Notes under the pieces: model-generated
What the model was told of the DNA's origin: nothing
The model's input: the letters and a program-made list of their open reading frames with translations, nothing else
The model's database searches: none
Source: Eoetvoesia sp035555955
GTDB taxonomy: Bacteria > Pseudomonadota > Gammaproteobacteria > Burkholderiales > Burkholderiaceae_B
DNA length: 64,000 nucleotides
Assembly (NCBI RefSeq): GCF_035555955.1
Contig: NZ_DATMGA010000013.1
Location: 1-64,000 of the forward strand
Reading direction: 5' to 3'
Position numbers and translations under genes: made by a program
Shown here: positions 49,806-59,098 of the stretch, piece after piece
Position numbering within the stretch: position 1 is the first letter of the stretch
Layout of the letters: every line of letters starts with the position of its first letter

Positions 49806-50546
49806 ATGGCTTCCAGAAAGAACCCCTCCATCGATCAAGACACCACGCCAGAGCCGGAATCGTCCGACGCTTTGCCCTTGCTCGATGGCCGCGTTCCCGA
49901 GCCCGTCAAGGCACAGCGGCGCACGCAGGAGGATCGCAGCCGCGACGCCAAAGAGCGTCTGCTGGCCGCCACCATAAGCGTCCTGCGGCGCAAGGGCTAC
50001 AACGGGTTGACCACCAAGGAAGTCGCCAAGACGGCCGGGCTTTCCAACGGCGCCCTGATGCATCACTACGCCAACAAGGCCGAACTCGTCATCGCGGCGA
50101 CGGCCGCGGTGTACGACGAATGCATCATCCGCGGGCAGCGTCTGGCCCGCACCCCTCAAGCGGTAAAGAAACCGATCGAAAGTTTCATCTCCGACCAGCT
50201 AAGCGTGTATTTCGACTGGCCCTTCCACACCGCGCTGGAAGTCATCGTCGTGTCGCGCACCGACCCCGAGCTCATGGCCCGCATCTACCCGGTCATGGAT
50301 CACTACCGCAAGACCACCAACGCGCTTTGGCTGGAAGTCTTCAAGAAGGCAGGCCACTCGCCGCAGCAGGCCCGCACCATACTCAACCTTTCGCTGAACA
50401 TGGTGCGCGGCATGGCCGTCAACCGCATGTGGGCCAAGGACGAAACCTACTACGACGACTGCCTGAAAGACTGGATAAAAATCGTCAACGAGAAGTTTCC
50501 GGTGGGCAAGCCCTCGAGGCAGGCAGGCAAGCTCCCTGGCCCTTGA
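49806..50546 (+). CDS. TetR-family transcriptional regulator
   Basis: This 246-residue protein has a 35-residue disordered acidic/basic N-terminal tail, then the TetR DNA-binding domain: RLLAATISVLRRKGYNGLTTKEVAKTAGLSNGALMHHYANKAELV (split at the helix-turn-helix TTKEVAKTAGLSNGALMHHY). The helical C-terminal ligand domain contains LEVIVVSRTDPELMARIYP. It stands alone between the FadR-type regulator and a LysR gene, so its target is not obvious. Confidence 0.88.
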   Translation: MASRKNPSIDQDTTPEPESSDALPLLDGRVPEPVKAQRRTQEDRSRDAKERLLAATISVLRRKGYNGLTTKEVAKTAGLSNGALMHHYANKAELVIAATAAVYDECIIRGQRLARTPQAVKKPIESFISDQLSVYFDWPFHTALEVIVVSRTDPELMARIYPVMDHYRKTTNALWLEVFKKAGHSPQQARTILNLSLNMVRGMAVNRMWAKDETYYDDCLKDWIKIVNEKFPVGKPSRQAGKLPGP

Positions 50547-50892
50547 AGCGAAACAAACTACCGGCCCGAAGCACAAATCCACAGAGCTGTTCCTTATTGA
50601 CAATAGCCGCGAAGCGCGGCAGCATGTCTCCAAACAAGGGGCTTCGGTCGGAGACAACTCACAAGCGCCGCGCGGGCGGCAAAAAACGGCCCAAGCCGTC
50701 AGCCATGCCGCACCCAAGCATCAGCAACGCCCCAACGTTTCCCCGGCTGCCGCATAACGCTGACGAGCATGTCCAGCGTATCCGGCATTCACGCCGTGAA
50801 GCTATTCCTTCTCATCCGTAGTGCCCACATAGCGGCACGCGGCGCTGGTACACGCTGTTTACATGTCCCGAGGACGGACACACGAGGCAAGC
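50547..50892. other. 346-bp intergenic region, no gene recognised
   Basis: This lies between the TetR stop and the LysR start. It holds a 6-bp-stem hairpin GCCGCG-AAG-CGCGGC (50606-50620) soon after the TetR gene, possibly part of its terminator, and otherwise undistinguished GC-rich sequence. Frames open here lack convincing starts or composition. Confidence 0.4.
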
Positions 50893-51864
50893 ATGAAAGA
50901 GTCCCTGCTCAATATCAGACAACTGCGCTACTTCGCCAAAGTCGTTGAAACCGGCAGCATCACCCGGGCCGCCGAACAGCTCTATATCGCCCAGCCGGCT
51001 CTCAGCCTGAGCATACGGCAACTGGAAGAAACCGTCGGAGTGCCGCTGTTGCAGCGCCACTCACGCGGAGTCGACGCCACCCCCGCGGGCGAACTGCTCT
51101 ATTCGCGCACCTGCGCCCTGTTTGGCTATATGGAGCAGATGCGGACCGACGTGTCGCGCTTTGGGCAACAGCCCCGTCAACTGCTGAACCTGGGCATGCC
51201 TTCCAGCCTCGTCATGCTGATAGGCACCGAAGCCATAGTCATCGGCCGCGAGCAGCTTCCCAATGCCTCGGTCTGCCTGCGTGAAGATCCCAGCTTCGTC
51301 CTGGTGGATGCCGTGGAAAACAAGGAAATCGACATTGCATTCGCCTACTCGGTTGCCGAACGCCCCGGCATCCATCTAACCCCGGTGCTCCGCGAAGAGC
51401 TTCTGCTCGTAACTCGAGCGGATCAGGCGCCTAAAGAAGAAATCGTGACACTGGAACAAGCGCTTGACCGGGACATGGCAACAGGAGGCAAGCGCGACGC
51501 AGGGCGCTGCATCATGGAACATGCCGCCGGAGAACGCGGGCTGCCATGCGAAATCATGTACGAAATGCAATCCATTGCCGGCCTGCGTGAAATCATGCTG
51601 CGCGGCATGGCGGCCAGTGTCCTGCCCTACGGCTCCGTGGCGCGTGAGGTTGCCAGCGGCAAACTGGTGGTACGACGCATCGACGACCCACTGATGACCC
51701 AGACCATGTACGTCGTCCGCTCGGCACGCACGCCCGGTTCTCCCTTCCTCGACGAGGCTAGTGTCATGCCGTATTTGTCGGATCTGATCGACATGATTGT
51801 CGACCGTCAGGACGGTCTGGCTCGTAGAATCGATGCGCGCGCGCCAGTGGCGGGCTATATCTAG
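50893..51864 (+). CDS. LysR-family transcriptional regulator
   Basis: This 323-residue LysR protein has HTH residues about 9-65 (IRQLRYFAKVVETGSITRAAEQLYIAQPALSL region) and a C-terminal effector domain. It is of the Nac/CbbR-like subtype, not the NahR-like type of the other three LysR genes here. The ATG at 50893 gives the family start MKESLLNIRQLRYF; the frame is open from 50863. It is convergent with, and ends 27 bp from, the deacetylase-amidohydrolase-ABC operon, which it may control from a distance. Confidence 0.88.
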   Translation: MKESLLNIRQLRYFAKVVETGSITRAAEQLYIAQPALSLSIRQLEETVGVPLLQRHSRGVDATPAGELLYSRTCALFGYMEQMRTDVSRFGQQPRQLLNLGMPSSLVMLIGTEAIVIGREQLPNASVCLREDPSFVLVDAVENKEIDIAFAYSVAERPGIHLTPVLREELLLVTRADQAPKEEIVTLEQALDRDMATGGKRDAGRCIMEHAAGERGLPCEIMYEMQSIAGLREIMLRGMAASVLPYGSVAREVASGKLVVRRIDDPLMTQTMYVVRSARTPGSPFLDEASVMPYLSDLIDMIVDRQDGLARRIDARAPVAGYI

Positions 51865-51891
51865 GGTCGGGAGCCCGCCCAGGCTCAAACA

Positions 51892-52761
51892 TCAACTGCG
51901 CGCCGATAGATACCAATCGAGAATTTCAGAACCTGTGGCGAACCAGGCACCACCGGTATCGCGGATATGCTGCAGAGCCCGGTCGAAGGGCTTGCTACGA
52001 TGCGGATGGCCGATCAGGAACGGATGTATGGAAATCGCCATGACCCGTGCACTGTCCGCCGCATCCTCATGCAGCACATCGAATGTGTCGCATATCATTT
52101 TGGCAAACTGCTCGCCGCTTTGCTTCAGATCCAAAAAGCAGGGAATGTCATTGATCTCGATCGCATAGGGCAAGGAAATCAAAGAGCCGCTCTTTACCTT
52201 GAACGGATAGGGCTGTTCGTCGTTCACCCAGTTGGCCGTATATTCTATGCCCGCCTCGGCCAGCAAGTCGGGAGTATTGGCGGTTTCACTCAGTGCGGGG
52301 CTGAGCCACCCCCGGGGACGCTTCCCGGAGGCTTCATGGATGGTGTCGATGACATGCTTGATGAGCTCGCGCTCTTCATCCATTTCCAGCTTGGTGATCA
52401 ACTGAGAATTGTTCTTGCCATGCGCCATCCACTCCCAGCCGTGTTCGTTGCCGGCCTTGATGAGCTGGGGATAAAAGCGGCAGACATCCGAATTGAGCGC
52501 CGCGGTTCCCCGAACACCGTGCTTGTTCATGATGTCGAGCATACGCCAGAACCCGACGCGCGGGCCGAAATCGCGCCATGAATAGTTGAGAACGTCGGGA
52601 ACCAAGCCCGCCGTGACGCCCGTCAACGAGGTAGAAGGTCGATCGAATAAAAAATGCTCGACGTTGGGTATGACCCAAACCGCAACCCGTGCACCGTTGG
52701 GCAGTTTAAGCGGCGGGCGCTCGGTAATGGGCGAATAATCGAATCTGTTTGGCTCTTGCAT
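51892..52761 (-). CDS. Polysaccharide deacetylase / PuuE (allantoinase)-like protein
   Basis: This 289-residue NodB-fold protein has LNYSWRDFGPRVGFWRMLDIMNKHGV and ALNSDVCRFYPQLIKAGNEHGWEWMAHGKNNSQ. The metal-binding HxxxH of CE4 deacetylases reads HGKNN here, so the second histidine is replaced by Asn, as in a PuuE-like branch that I recall with MAHGxxNS. The family includes cofactor-independent allantoinase. Next to an isochorismatase-fold amidohydrolase it probably hydrolyses a cyclic amide or ureido compound. It is the last gene of the operon that begins at 57935. Confidence 0.75.
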   Translation of the reverse strand: MQEPNRFDYSPITERPPLKLPNGARVAVWVIPNVEHFLFDRPSTSLTGVTAGLVPDVLNYSWRDFGPRVGFWRMLDIMNKHGVRGTAALNSDVCRFYPQLIKAGNEHGWEWMAHGKNNSQLITKLEMDEERELIKHVIDTIHEASGKRPRGWLSPALSETANTPDLLAEAGIEYTANWVNDEQPYPFKVKSGSLISLPYAIEINDIPCFLDLKQSGEQFAKMICDTFDVLHEDAADSARVMAISIHPFLIGHPHRSKPFDRALQHIRDTGGAWFATGSEILDWYLSARS

Positions 52762-52828
52762 TGATAAGTCTCCGTCTTTTATATGTCGGGGAAAATCGCC
52801 TGGGATCCCCCCGGAGAAAACCTGTCGT

Positions 52829-53467
52829 TCAGGCGACCCTCAGGTAGTCCAGCGTTTCGCTCAGGCCGACGACATCGCAGTACTTTGCCTGTAGGTCGAA
52901 AAGGCTTTGCTCGTGCGCGGCGCGTGACCGATCTCCGACGGCCTCGCGCACGATGATGGGGCGGAATCCGTTTTGCACGGCGTCCACCGCCGTGCCGCGC
53001 ACACAGCCGCTGGTCGTGCAGCCGACGATGATGACCGTATCCGCGCCGTGCGCCACCAGCCGCGACAGCAAGTCGGTGCCGAAAAAGCAGGACGCGTATT
53101 TCTTGATCAGCAATGAATCGCCATCCTGGTAGTGCAGTCGCGAATCCAGTTCCACGGCGGGCGTGCCGCTGCGCAGTGTGGCTGACCCGGTCTGCTTGAG
53201 CACCCAGATCCCGCCGTCCTTCAGTCCCGCATCGTCGTAGGCGGTCGTCGTGAAGAAAATAGGGGCTTTGGCCGACCGGCAGGCGTCGATTACCTGGTTC
53301 GCGACGATGATCTCGTCATCCAGATTCGATCCCAAGGGCATGTCCGGATCGGTGAAGGCCTGGATGATGTCGACCACGATAAGCGCCGCGCGCTTGCCAA
53401 AGCCGATGGCCTGCCCGAATCCGCGCTGCCGGAAAAACTCTTCATCTGAAATCGTTTGGTTCTGCAC
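52829..53467 (-). CDS. Isochorismatase-family cysteine amidohydrolase (N-carbamoylsarcosine/maleamate amidase-like)
   Basis: This 212-residue enzyme carries the Asp-Lys-Cys triad of the family: D in ALIVVDIIQAF, K in IKKYASCFFGTDL and C in VGCTTSGCVRGTAVDA. ASxFFGT wording is that of N-carbamoylsarcosine and maleamate amidohydrolases. It would release ammonia, or ammonia and CO2, from an amide or carbamoyl group. The GTG at 53467 is chosen because AAGGAGA lies just before it; it overlaps the permease gene by 26 bp. Confidence 0.8.
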   Translation of the reverse strand: MQNQTISDEEFFRQRGFGQAIGFGKRAALIVVDIIQAFTDPDMPLGSNLDDEIIVANQVIDACRSAKAPIFFTTTAYDDAGLKDGGIWVLKQTGSATLRSGTPAVELDSRLHYQDGDSLLIKKYASCFFGTDLLSRLVAHGADTVIIVGCTTSGCVRGTAVDAVQNGFRPIIVREAVGDRSRAAHEQSLFDLQAKYCDVVGLSETLDYLRVA

Positions 53468-54470
53468 GTAAATCTCCTTGATGATGCAACCACTGTGCTT
53501 TTCGCCCGCAGCCAAGCTGATAGAGCCGCATGGCCAGGTGCGGGCCATCCGCAATGGCAACGGCCAGCAGAATTGCGCCCGTTGCCACGTCGTGCACGTA
53601 AGGCTGCACCCCCAGCGAGGTCAGCCCCGTACGCAAGACACATAAAATCAACACCCCGGCGGCAATTCCAAGCGGCCGCCCCACGCCGCCCGACAAGGAC
53701 ACCCCGCCCAGAATCGCGGCGGCGACGGCCGGCACCAGAATGTCCGCCACCGCGCCCGACGGCGATGCGGACAGCAGGCCGAAACTGAGCATGGCGCCAG
53801 CCAAAGCAGCCAAGGCCCCCGAGCAGGCAAAGACGCCCAGTTGTATGGCATGGGGATTGACGCCGGCCACCACAGCGCCCTGCCGGTTGCTGCCTGCCGC
53901 GACCAAGTCGCGGCCGACCCTGGTGTACCCAATGATTGACGCTGCGACAAGGAACAACACCACCACGACCAGCGCCCTCAAGGAGATAAAACCCAGGACC
54001 GGTGCATTGACGGCAATGGCGACTTCCATGTTCTCGAAAGGAATGGTCTGGTTGCCCGTAATGACATACGAGGCGCCGATGAAGGTAAGCAGTCCCCCCA
54101 GGGTGACCGGAACCGACCCCAGCCTTAGCCAGACCATGATGGCCGCCTGCGCGAGACCGCCAAGCGCGCCGACGCACAATGCCGCCAGCACGCCCAGCAC
54201 GGCCGAATCGTTTCCCGCTAGAACAGCCACGCATCCGCCCAGGCCCATCATGCCCGCCACGGACAGATCGAATTCACGCATGAGCATCGTCAGGCCCAGT
54301 CCCAAGGCCACCAGACCGATTGTGGCGAAATGCTGGAATATGCTCGATGCGCTGCGCATCGACAGGAAATTACCCGCCCCCAGCAGAACGCTGAAGACAA
54401 TGACGACCAACGCCAGCAATAAATAAGGACGCAGCACGGGACGCGCCAGCAGTCGATGGATGCTCTTCAT
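53442..54470 (-). CDS. ABC transporter permease, RbsC type (1)
   Basis: This 342-residue inner-membrane permease of the ribose/xylose class (BPD_transp_2) has FLLALGLTMLM-like helix 3 wording (FATIGLVALGLGLTMLM), GGLAQAAIMVWLRLGSVPVTLGGL, and NRQGAVVAGVNPHAIQLGVFACSG. It forms the channel with the second permease gene, which it overlaps by 4 bp (ATGA). The two permeases form a heterodimer, unlike classical single-permease Rbs systems. Confidence 0.88.
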   Translation of the reverse strand: MKSIHRLLARPVLRPYLLLALVVIVFSVLLGAGNFLSMRSASSIFQHFATIGLVALGLGLTMLMREFDLSVAGMMGLGGCVAVLAGNDSAVLGVLAALCVGALGGLAQAAIMVWLRLGSVPVTLGGLLTFIGASYVITGNQTIPFENMEVAIAVNAPVLGFISLRALVVVVLFLVAASIIGYTRVGRDLVAAGSNRQGAVVAGVNPHAIQLGVFACSGALAALAGAMLSFGLLSASPSGAVADILVPAVAAAILGGVSLSGGVGRPLGIAAGVLILCVLRTGLTSLGVQPYVHDVATGAILLAVAIADGPHLAMRLYQLGCGRKAQWLHHQGDLRAEPNDFR

Positions 54471-55432
54471 CGCCTTCCCCTCCGGGACTGCAGCAGAATA
54501 GCCGCCAATACGATGAGGCCGATGAACAGATACTGATACTGGACATCCAGCCCATGCAACAACAGCAGGCTCTGCAATACTCCGATGAATACGACGCCGG
54601 CCATGGTGCGCAACACCGAGCCGTGGCCGCCGCCGATGGCGGTTCCTCCCACAAGGACCGCGGAAATCGCGGAATAATCGAAGCCCACGCCGAACTCCAT
54701 GGAGCCCGATCCGTAGCGCGCGGCAAGCAATATCCCTGAAACTCCGGTAAAGAGTCCGGCGGCAAGATAACTACCGGCCACCGTGCTCCATGGCCGTATG
54801 CCGGCCACTACCGCCGCGTCGATGTTGGCTCCCACGAGAATCACGTTCTGGCCGAATTTCGTCAAACGCAAAACGGCTTCTCCGGCAACGACCGCCCCCA
54901 AAAACACCAGAAGAGGTATCGGTACGCCCGCCAAGCGGCCTTTGAGCAGATTCAGGGCGTCTGCATGAACGTAGATGCTTTGCCCGCCGGCGATGTACTG
55001 CGCCACGCCAAGCATCAGGCTGAGAAACGCAATGCTGACAATCAACGGATTGGCCCGAAACACCCCGATCAACAGGCCCTGAGCCGCTGTGAGCGCCATC
55101 GCCAGGACGAGCCCGGCCCCGGCGGCCAGGACAAAGCCATGGCCAGAAAGATAAGCGACCAGCATCGCCGTCGCCGCGCATGTAGCGCCCAGCGAGAACG
55201 ACATGATATTGCCCGACAACGTAATGAACGTCATGCCCACCGCCACGCAGCCGATCAGCGACAGCGTGCCGGTAAGAGCAATGAGGTTGGGCAGGCTGGC
55301 AAAGCCCGAAGTCGTGAAAGCCGCGATGACAAGCACGGCCAAAGCTGCGCACGTGACCCAGGTTTGCATATCGGGGGAGCCCGCCCGCTCGAGCCGGCGC
55401 CTCGGCATGCTGGAAGATGCAGAGACGCTCAT
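54467..55432 (-). CDS. ABC transporter permease, RbsC type (2)
   Basis: This 321-residue BPD_transp_2 permease has SLIGCVAVGMTFITLSGNIMSFSLGA and IDAAVVAGIRPWSTVAGSYLAAGLF. It overlaps the ATPase gene by 4 bp and the other permease gene by 4 bp, so all are translationally coupled. Confidence 0.88.
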   Translation of the reverse strand: MSVSASSSMPRRRLERAGSPDMQTWVTCAALAVLVIAAFTTSGFASLPNLIALTGTLSLIGCVAVGMTFITLSGNIMSFSLGATCAATAMLVAYLSGHGFVLAAGAGLVLAMALTAAQGLLIGVFRANPLIVSIAFLSLMLGVAQYIAGGQSIYVHADALNLLKGRLAGVPIPLLVFLGAVVAGEAVLRLTKFGQNVILVGANIDAAVVAGIRPWSTVAGSYLAAGLFTGVSGILLAARYGSGSMEFGVGFDYSAISAVLVGGTAIGGGHGSVLRTMAGVVFIGVLQSLLLLHGLDVQYQYLFIGLIVLAAILLQSRRGRR

Positions 55433-56937
55433 ACCGCCTTCTCCAGGGGCTGCTCGCTGTGCGTGATGTCGGACAATAGGCGGTTGCGCGAAATATCCGG
55501 CCGCGCATACCGCGCCACCTGCCGGCCTTTGAACATCGTGATCACCACATCCGCCATGCCCGCCACCTCTTCAATATCCGTCGACATCATGACAATGCAA
55601 AAACCTTGATCGCAAACCCGGCGCATGAGCCCATAGATTTCGGCGCGAGCACCCACATCGACTCCCCGCGTTGGCTCGTTCAGCAACAGAACGCCAAACT
55701 CGCTATCCGTCAAGGAACGGGCCACGGCAATCTTCTGCTGGTTGCCGCCGCTGAGATCGCCGGCGGTCGAGCTCAGCCTGGCGGGGTCCAGCGCCACCTT
55801 GACGCAGGCGTCATGCGCCAGTTGATCCAGTTTCCGCTGCGAAATGAAGCCCGCCGTTGCGATACGCTCCAACTGGGAGGCCAGCAGATTGAGCCGTACT
55901 GGCAGATCCAGGAAAATTCCTTCGCCGGCCCGGTCCTCGGACACGAACCGGACATTGGCCCGCACCGCCTCGCCGACAGAGCCAAGACGCATGGGACGAC
56001 CGCCCACCATGACCCGTCCGGTGGCGTTGTAGACCAGTCCCGCCAGCGCTCGCACGGCTTCCGCCGCCCCCGAGCCTATCTGGCCCGAAAGACAGACGAC
56101 CTGCCCCCGCAGCGCCTGAAAGGAAAGGGCATGCACGATGCCCGGCACGGCAAGATTCGAAACCGCCAAGCCCGTTTCGGCGCTCGGGCTTCCGGCCGGC
56201 GGATACATCTGTCCCAAGGAGCGGCCCAGCATCATCTCGATCAGGCTTTCCCGATCCACCTGGGCAATCGGCAGGGTCGCCACCTCGGCGCCATTGCGCA
56301 ATACGGTCACGTTGTCGCAGATCTCGAAGACTTCCGCCAGGCGATGAGTAATGAAAATAACGGAGCAGCCCAGGCCTCGGACACGCCTCAGCGCTGCGAA
56401 GACCCGCTCGATTTCGCCATCGCTGAGCGTGGCCGTCGGTTCGTCCAGCAAAAGCACACGTGCCTTGCGCGCAAGCATGCGCGCGATTTCAAGCAATTGC
56501 CATTCGCCCAGTGAAAGCTCGGCAGCCAGAGTCCCCAGGGCAAACTGATCCAGCCCGACCACTTCCAATGCCTCGGCCGCTTGCCGGCGCAGGCTTGCAC
56601 GCCGATGCAGGAACGGCACGTCGCGATGGCCGAGCAAGACGTTGTCCAATACAGAGAGATGAGGAATGATGCTCAGCTCCTGGGACACGAAGGCTATTCC
56701 GTCGGCTTGCGAATCTCGAGAGCTTTTGTAATGCCTGGCTACGCCATCGACCAGGATTTCACCGGCATCGGGACGATGGATTCCCGTCAACAACTTGACC
56801 AAGGTGCTTTTGCCCGCGCCATTCTCACCGCACAGGGCGCGAATTTCGCCCTGTGCAACGGAAAACGAAGTAGGCCGTAGCGCCTGGATCGTGCCGAATG
56901 CCTTTTGAACATTGCGGGCTTCAAGTACCTGCGTCAT
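55429..56937 (-). CDS. ABC transporter ATPase with two nucleotide-binding domains, RbsA type
   Basis: This 502-residue double ATPase has domain 1 with Walker A GENGAGKST, signature LSLGEWQLLEIARML and Walker B LLLDEPTATLSDGE. Domain 2 has the usual degenerate Walker A (GQIGSGAAEAVRAL), LSGGNQQKIAVARSL, and the RbsA hallmark NEPTRGVDVGA. A frame open back to 57339 is out of register with the binding-protein gene and is ignored; the ATG at 56937 lies 15 bp after that gene's stop. Confidence 0.92.
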   Translation of the reverse strand: MTQVLEARNVQKAFGTIQALRPTSFSVAQGEIRALCGENGAGKSTLVKLLTGIHRPDAGEILVDGVARHYKSSRDSQADGIAFVSQELSIIPHLSVLDNVLLGHRDVPFLHRRASLRRQAAEALEVVGLDQFALGTLAAELSLGEWQLLEIARMLARKARVLLLDEPTATLSDGEIERVFAALRRVRGLGCSVIFITHRLAEVFEICDNVTVLRNGAEVATLPIAQVDRESLIEMMLGRSLGQMYPPAGSPSAETGLAVSNLAVPGIVHALSFQALRGQVVCLSGQIGSGAAEAVRALAGLVYNATGRVMVGGRPMRLGSVGEAVRANVRFVSEDRAGEGIFLDLPVRLNLLASQLERIATAGFISQRKLDQLAHDACVKVALDPARLSSTAGDLSGGNQQKIAVARSLTDSEFGVLLLNEPTRGVDVGARAEIYGLMRRVCDQGFCIVMMSTDIEEVAGMADVVITMFKGRQVARYARPDISRNRLLSDITHSEQPLEKAV

Positions 56938-56951
56938 GCTGACTCGTCCGC

Positions 56952-57935
56952 TTAATACGTGCAGGCGTCCGCGTACTCGGCCAGATTGGCCTTGGTAATG
57001 GCCGCCATCTTCAGATAGTTGTGCTTTTCGACAGGCTTGCCATTCAGGAAGTCGACGACTGTCGCAACGGCCGCCTTGCCCGTACGCACCGGCATTTGCG
57101 TGGCAGTGCTGTATTGCTCGCCGTTGCGAATGTGATCCACACCGAACTTCATGCAGTTTGAACTGACGACGACCAACTCGCCCTTGCCTGTTCCCAAGGG
57201 CACACCCGCCGCCTTGGCCGCCAATATGACTCCGTGCGCCATGTTGTCCGCCATGCCGTAAACGGCATCCAGCCCGCCCTGCGCGGCGAAGCGCGCGAAC
57301 AACTGGCCGGCGATGCGTTCGCTGGCCGCGGTATCCCATTTGGCATCTTCGGTAGCCACGATCTTGATCTCGGGGTGAGCGGCCACGGCCGCCTTGAAGC
57401 CCTGCAGACGCCGTGGCGCAACGCCTTCGGCCAAGGAGCCGGTGACGAGAGCCACCTTGGGATTCTTGCGGTCTTTCAGGGCGGCTGCGAGCGCCTCCCC
57501 GGTCAGTTTCCCCAGAACCACGTGATCTTCGCCGATAAACGACTCGTAAAGGCCGTCATTGCCGTCGGCCACCGGGGAGTTGACGACAAAGACAGGCAGC
57601 TTGGCGTTTTTGGCCGCGACCAGGGCCGGGATGATGCCCCGTTCGCTGATGGGCGTAATGACCAGCGCGTCGTATCCCTTGGCGATCACGTCGTTGACCT
57701 GCTGGCTCTGCAAGGCGGCATCGTAGGGGCTGGTCAGCACGGTGGCTGCCATGCCGTTCTTTTCGCTTTCGGACTGGATGGTCGCGGCCAGGGCCGCGAT
57801 AAAGGGATTGCTTGTCGTTGCGGTCAGGTAGGCGATGCGCTTGCCATTGACCTGCGCTTGCGCCGACGCCATGCCCAACGCAAGGCTGACGGCCGCAAAA
57901 AATGAAAATAGGGCGGAAGGCTTGATACGAATCAC
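56952..57935 (-). CDS. Periplasmic binding protein, RbsB/sugar type
   Basis: This 327-residue binding protein has a signal peptide ending ASAQAQ, then the RbsB-like core ITPISERGIIPALVAAKNAKLPVFVVNSP, and ends in ADACTY. It is the receptor for the double-permease/RbsA-type importer. The two downstream amidohydrolase-like genes suggest that the ligand is a nitrogen-containing small molecule (purine-derived, hydantoin, creatine-like or similar) rather than a simple sugar. The ligand is inferred only. Confidence 0.88.
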   Translation of the reverse strand: MIRIKPSALFSFFAAVSLALGMASAQAQVNGKRIAYLTATTSNPFIAALAATIQSESEKNGMAATVLTSPYDAALQSQQVNDVIAKGYDALVITPISERGIIPALVAAKNAKLPVFVVNSPVADGNDGLYESFIGEDHVVLGKLTGEALAAALKDRKNPKVALVTGSLAEGVAPRRLQGFKAAVAAHPEIKIVATEDAKWDTAASERIAGQLFARFAAQGGLDAVYGMADNMAHGVILAAKAAGVPLGTGKGELVVVSSNCMKFGVDHIRNGEQYSTATQMPVRTGKAAVATVVDFLNGKPVEKHNYLKMAAITKANLAEYADACTY

Positions 57936-58037
57936 GGCTTGCTCCTCGTTCTTGTCATGATCAAGGACGCTGGCCGTCGCACCTGCGAAAACCTCGTCCC
58001 GTTCACGAATTGGAGCATCGCGCCGGACGAGGGTCTA

Positions 58038-58077
58038 ATACTATTTATATGCCGGTAGCCATACAATTTTTTATGGC
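58038..58077 (-). promoter_or_regulatory. Promoter and inverted-repeat operator of the Rbs-type operon
   Basis: On the minus strand, TTGTAT (58066-58061), 17 bp and TAGTAT (58043-58038) form a promoter 100 bp upstream of the binding-protein gene. GCCATA-N8-TATGGC (58058-58077) is a perfect 6-bp inverted repeat over the -35. LysR or LacI-like binding is plausible. Confidence 0.5.
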
Positions 58078-58181
58078 AGGGTTAACCCCTCATGCGCGGC
58101 TCCCCACGGGCCACGACGAGAGCGCAATGTGAAGCAAGAACGAAACGAGCCGGCCGCGCCCGGCTCGGCAGCCAGCAACCG

Positions 58182-59000
58182 CTACTTGGCCTTTACGCTG
58201 GCCAGTTTTTTGTTGAAGGCATCCAGCGGCATCGCGCCGCCGACCCGGCTGCCGTCGGCGAAAATTATGGTCGGCGTGCCCCGCACGCTCAGCTTATGCC
58301 CCAGCGCCAGCAACTGGTCGATGGGCGCATCGCATTGCGCTTGCGCCGGTGTCTTGGCATTGACCATCCAGTCGCGCCAGGCGACCGCCTTATCCTTCGC
58401 GCACCAGATATTGCGCGCCTTTACGGTGGAATCCGGCGCGAGGATGGGGTACAGCAAGGTGTAGATGGTAATGTTGTCCACGCTTTCAAGCGTGCGGTGC
58501 ATCTGCTTGCAATACCCGCAATTCGGGTCTTCGAACATGGCGATCTTGCGCGAGCCATTGCCCTTTACCTGCTTGATCGCCATGTTCAGCGGCAGCGTAT
58601 CGAACGGCACCTCCGACAGCTTCGCCAGATGCTGGGCCGTCAAGTCCACGCGCGCCTTCGCGTCGATCAGCGAGCCTTGCAGCACGTAGTCGGCGTTCGC
58701 GTCGGTGTACATCAGGTTCATGTCCACCTGCACCTCGAACAGCCCGGCGAGCGGCGTGGGGCGCACCGCCGTAACCTGGATGCCGGCGAAGCGGTGTTCG
58801 AACGCTTCCTTGACCTTGGCCAGCGCATCGGCCGAGGCGGGCTGGTCCTGCTCGGCGGGCCCCTCCACCGACATGGCCGGCGCGGCATCGCCGGCTGCCG
58901 GAGCCTTGGCATCCTGGGCGCGGGCTGCCCCCAGCATCCCCAAAGCCAGCACGCTGCCAGCCAACACCGAATACATCAAACCTGCTAACGGCCGAGCCAT
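58182..59000 (-). CDS. dsbC: Thiol:disulfide interchange protein DsbC
   Basis: This 272-residue periplasmic disulfide isomerase has a signal peptide (MARPLAGLMYSV onward, ending ARAQD), a short Ala/Pro/Glu linker longer than in E. coli DsbC, an N-terminal dimerisation domain and a thioredoxin domain with the active-site CGYC (FEDPNCGYCKQM) and the cis-Pro loop VRGTPTIIF. It starts at 59000, 98 bp downstream of the ubiH-family gene. It marks the left edge of the housekeeping block. Confidence 0.92.
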   Translation of the reverse strand: MARPLAGLMYSVLAGSVLALGMLGAARAQDAKAPAAGDAAPAMSVEGPAEQDQPASADALAKVKEAFEHRFAGIQVTAVRPTPLAGLFEVQVDMNLMYTDANADYVLQGSLIDAKARVDLTAQHLAKLSEVPFDTLPLNMAIKQVKGNGSRKIAMFEDPNCGYCKQMHRTLESVDNITIYTLLYPILAPDSTVKARNIWCAKDKAVAWRDWMVNAKTPAQAQCDAPIDQLLALGHKLSVRGTPTIIFADGSRVGGAMPLDAFNKKLASVKAK

Positions 59001-59098
59001 AATGAAACCTCTGAAACCTGAAAGTCTGAATAATATAGTAACAACATCGCGGGTCGAGCGATTATATAGGCTATGGGCCATACCAGACAGCACGCTAC

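Noticed and set aside
55844..56937. Upstream extension of the RbsA-type ATPase to 57339
   Set aside because: The extension lies over the binding-protein gene in another frame. The ATG at 56937 is at the conserved N-terminus, 15 bp after that gene.
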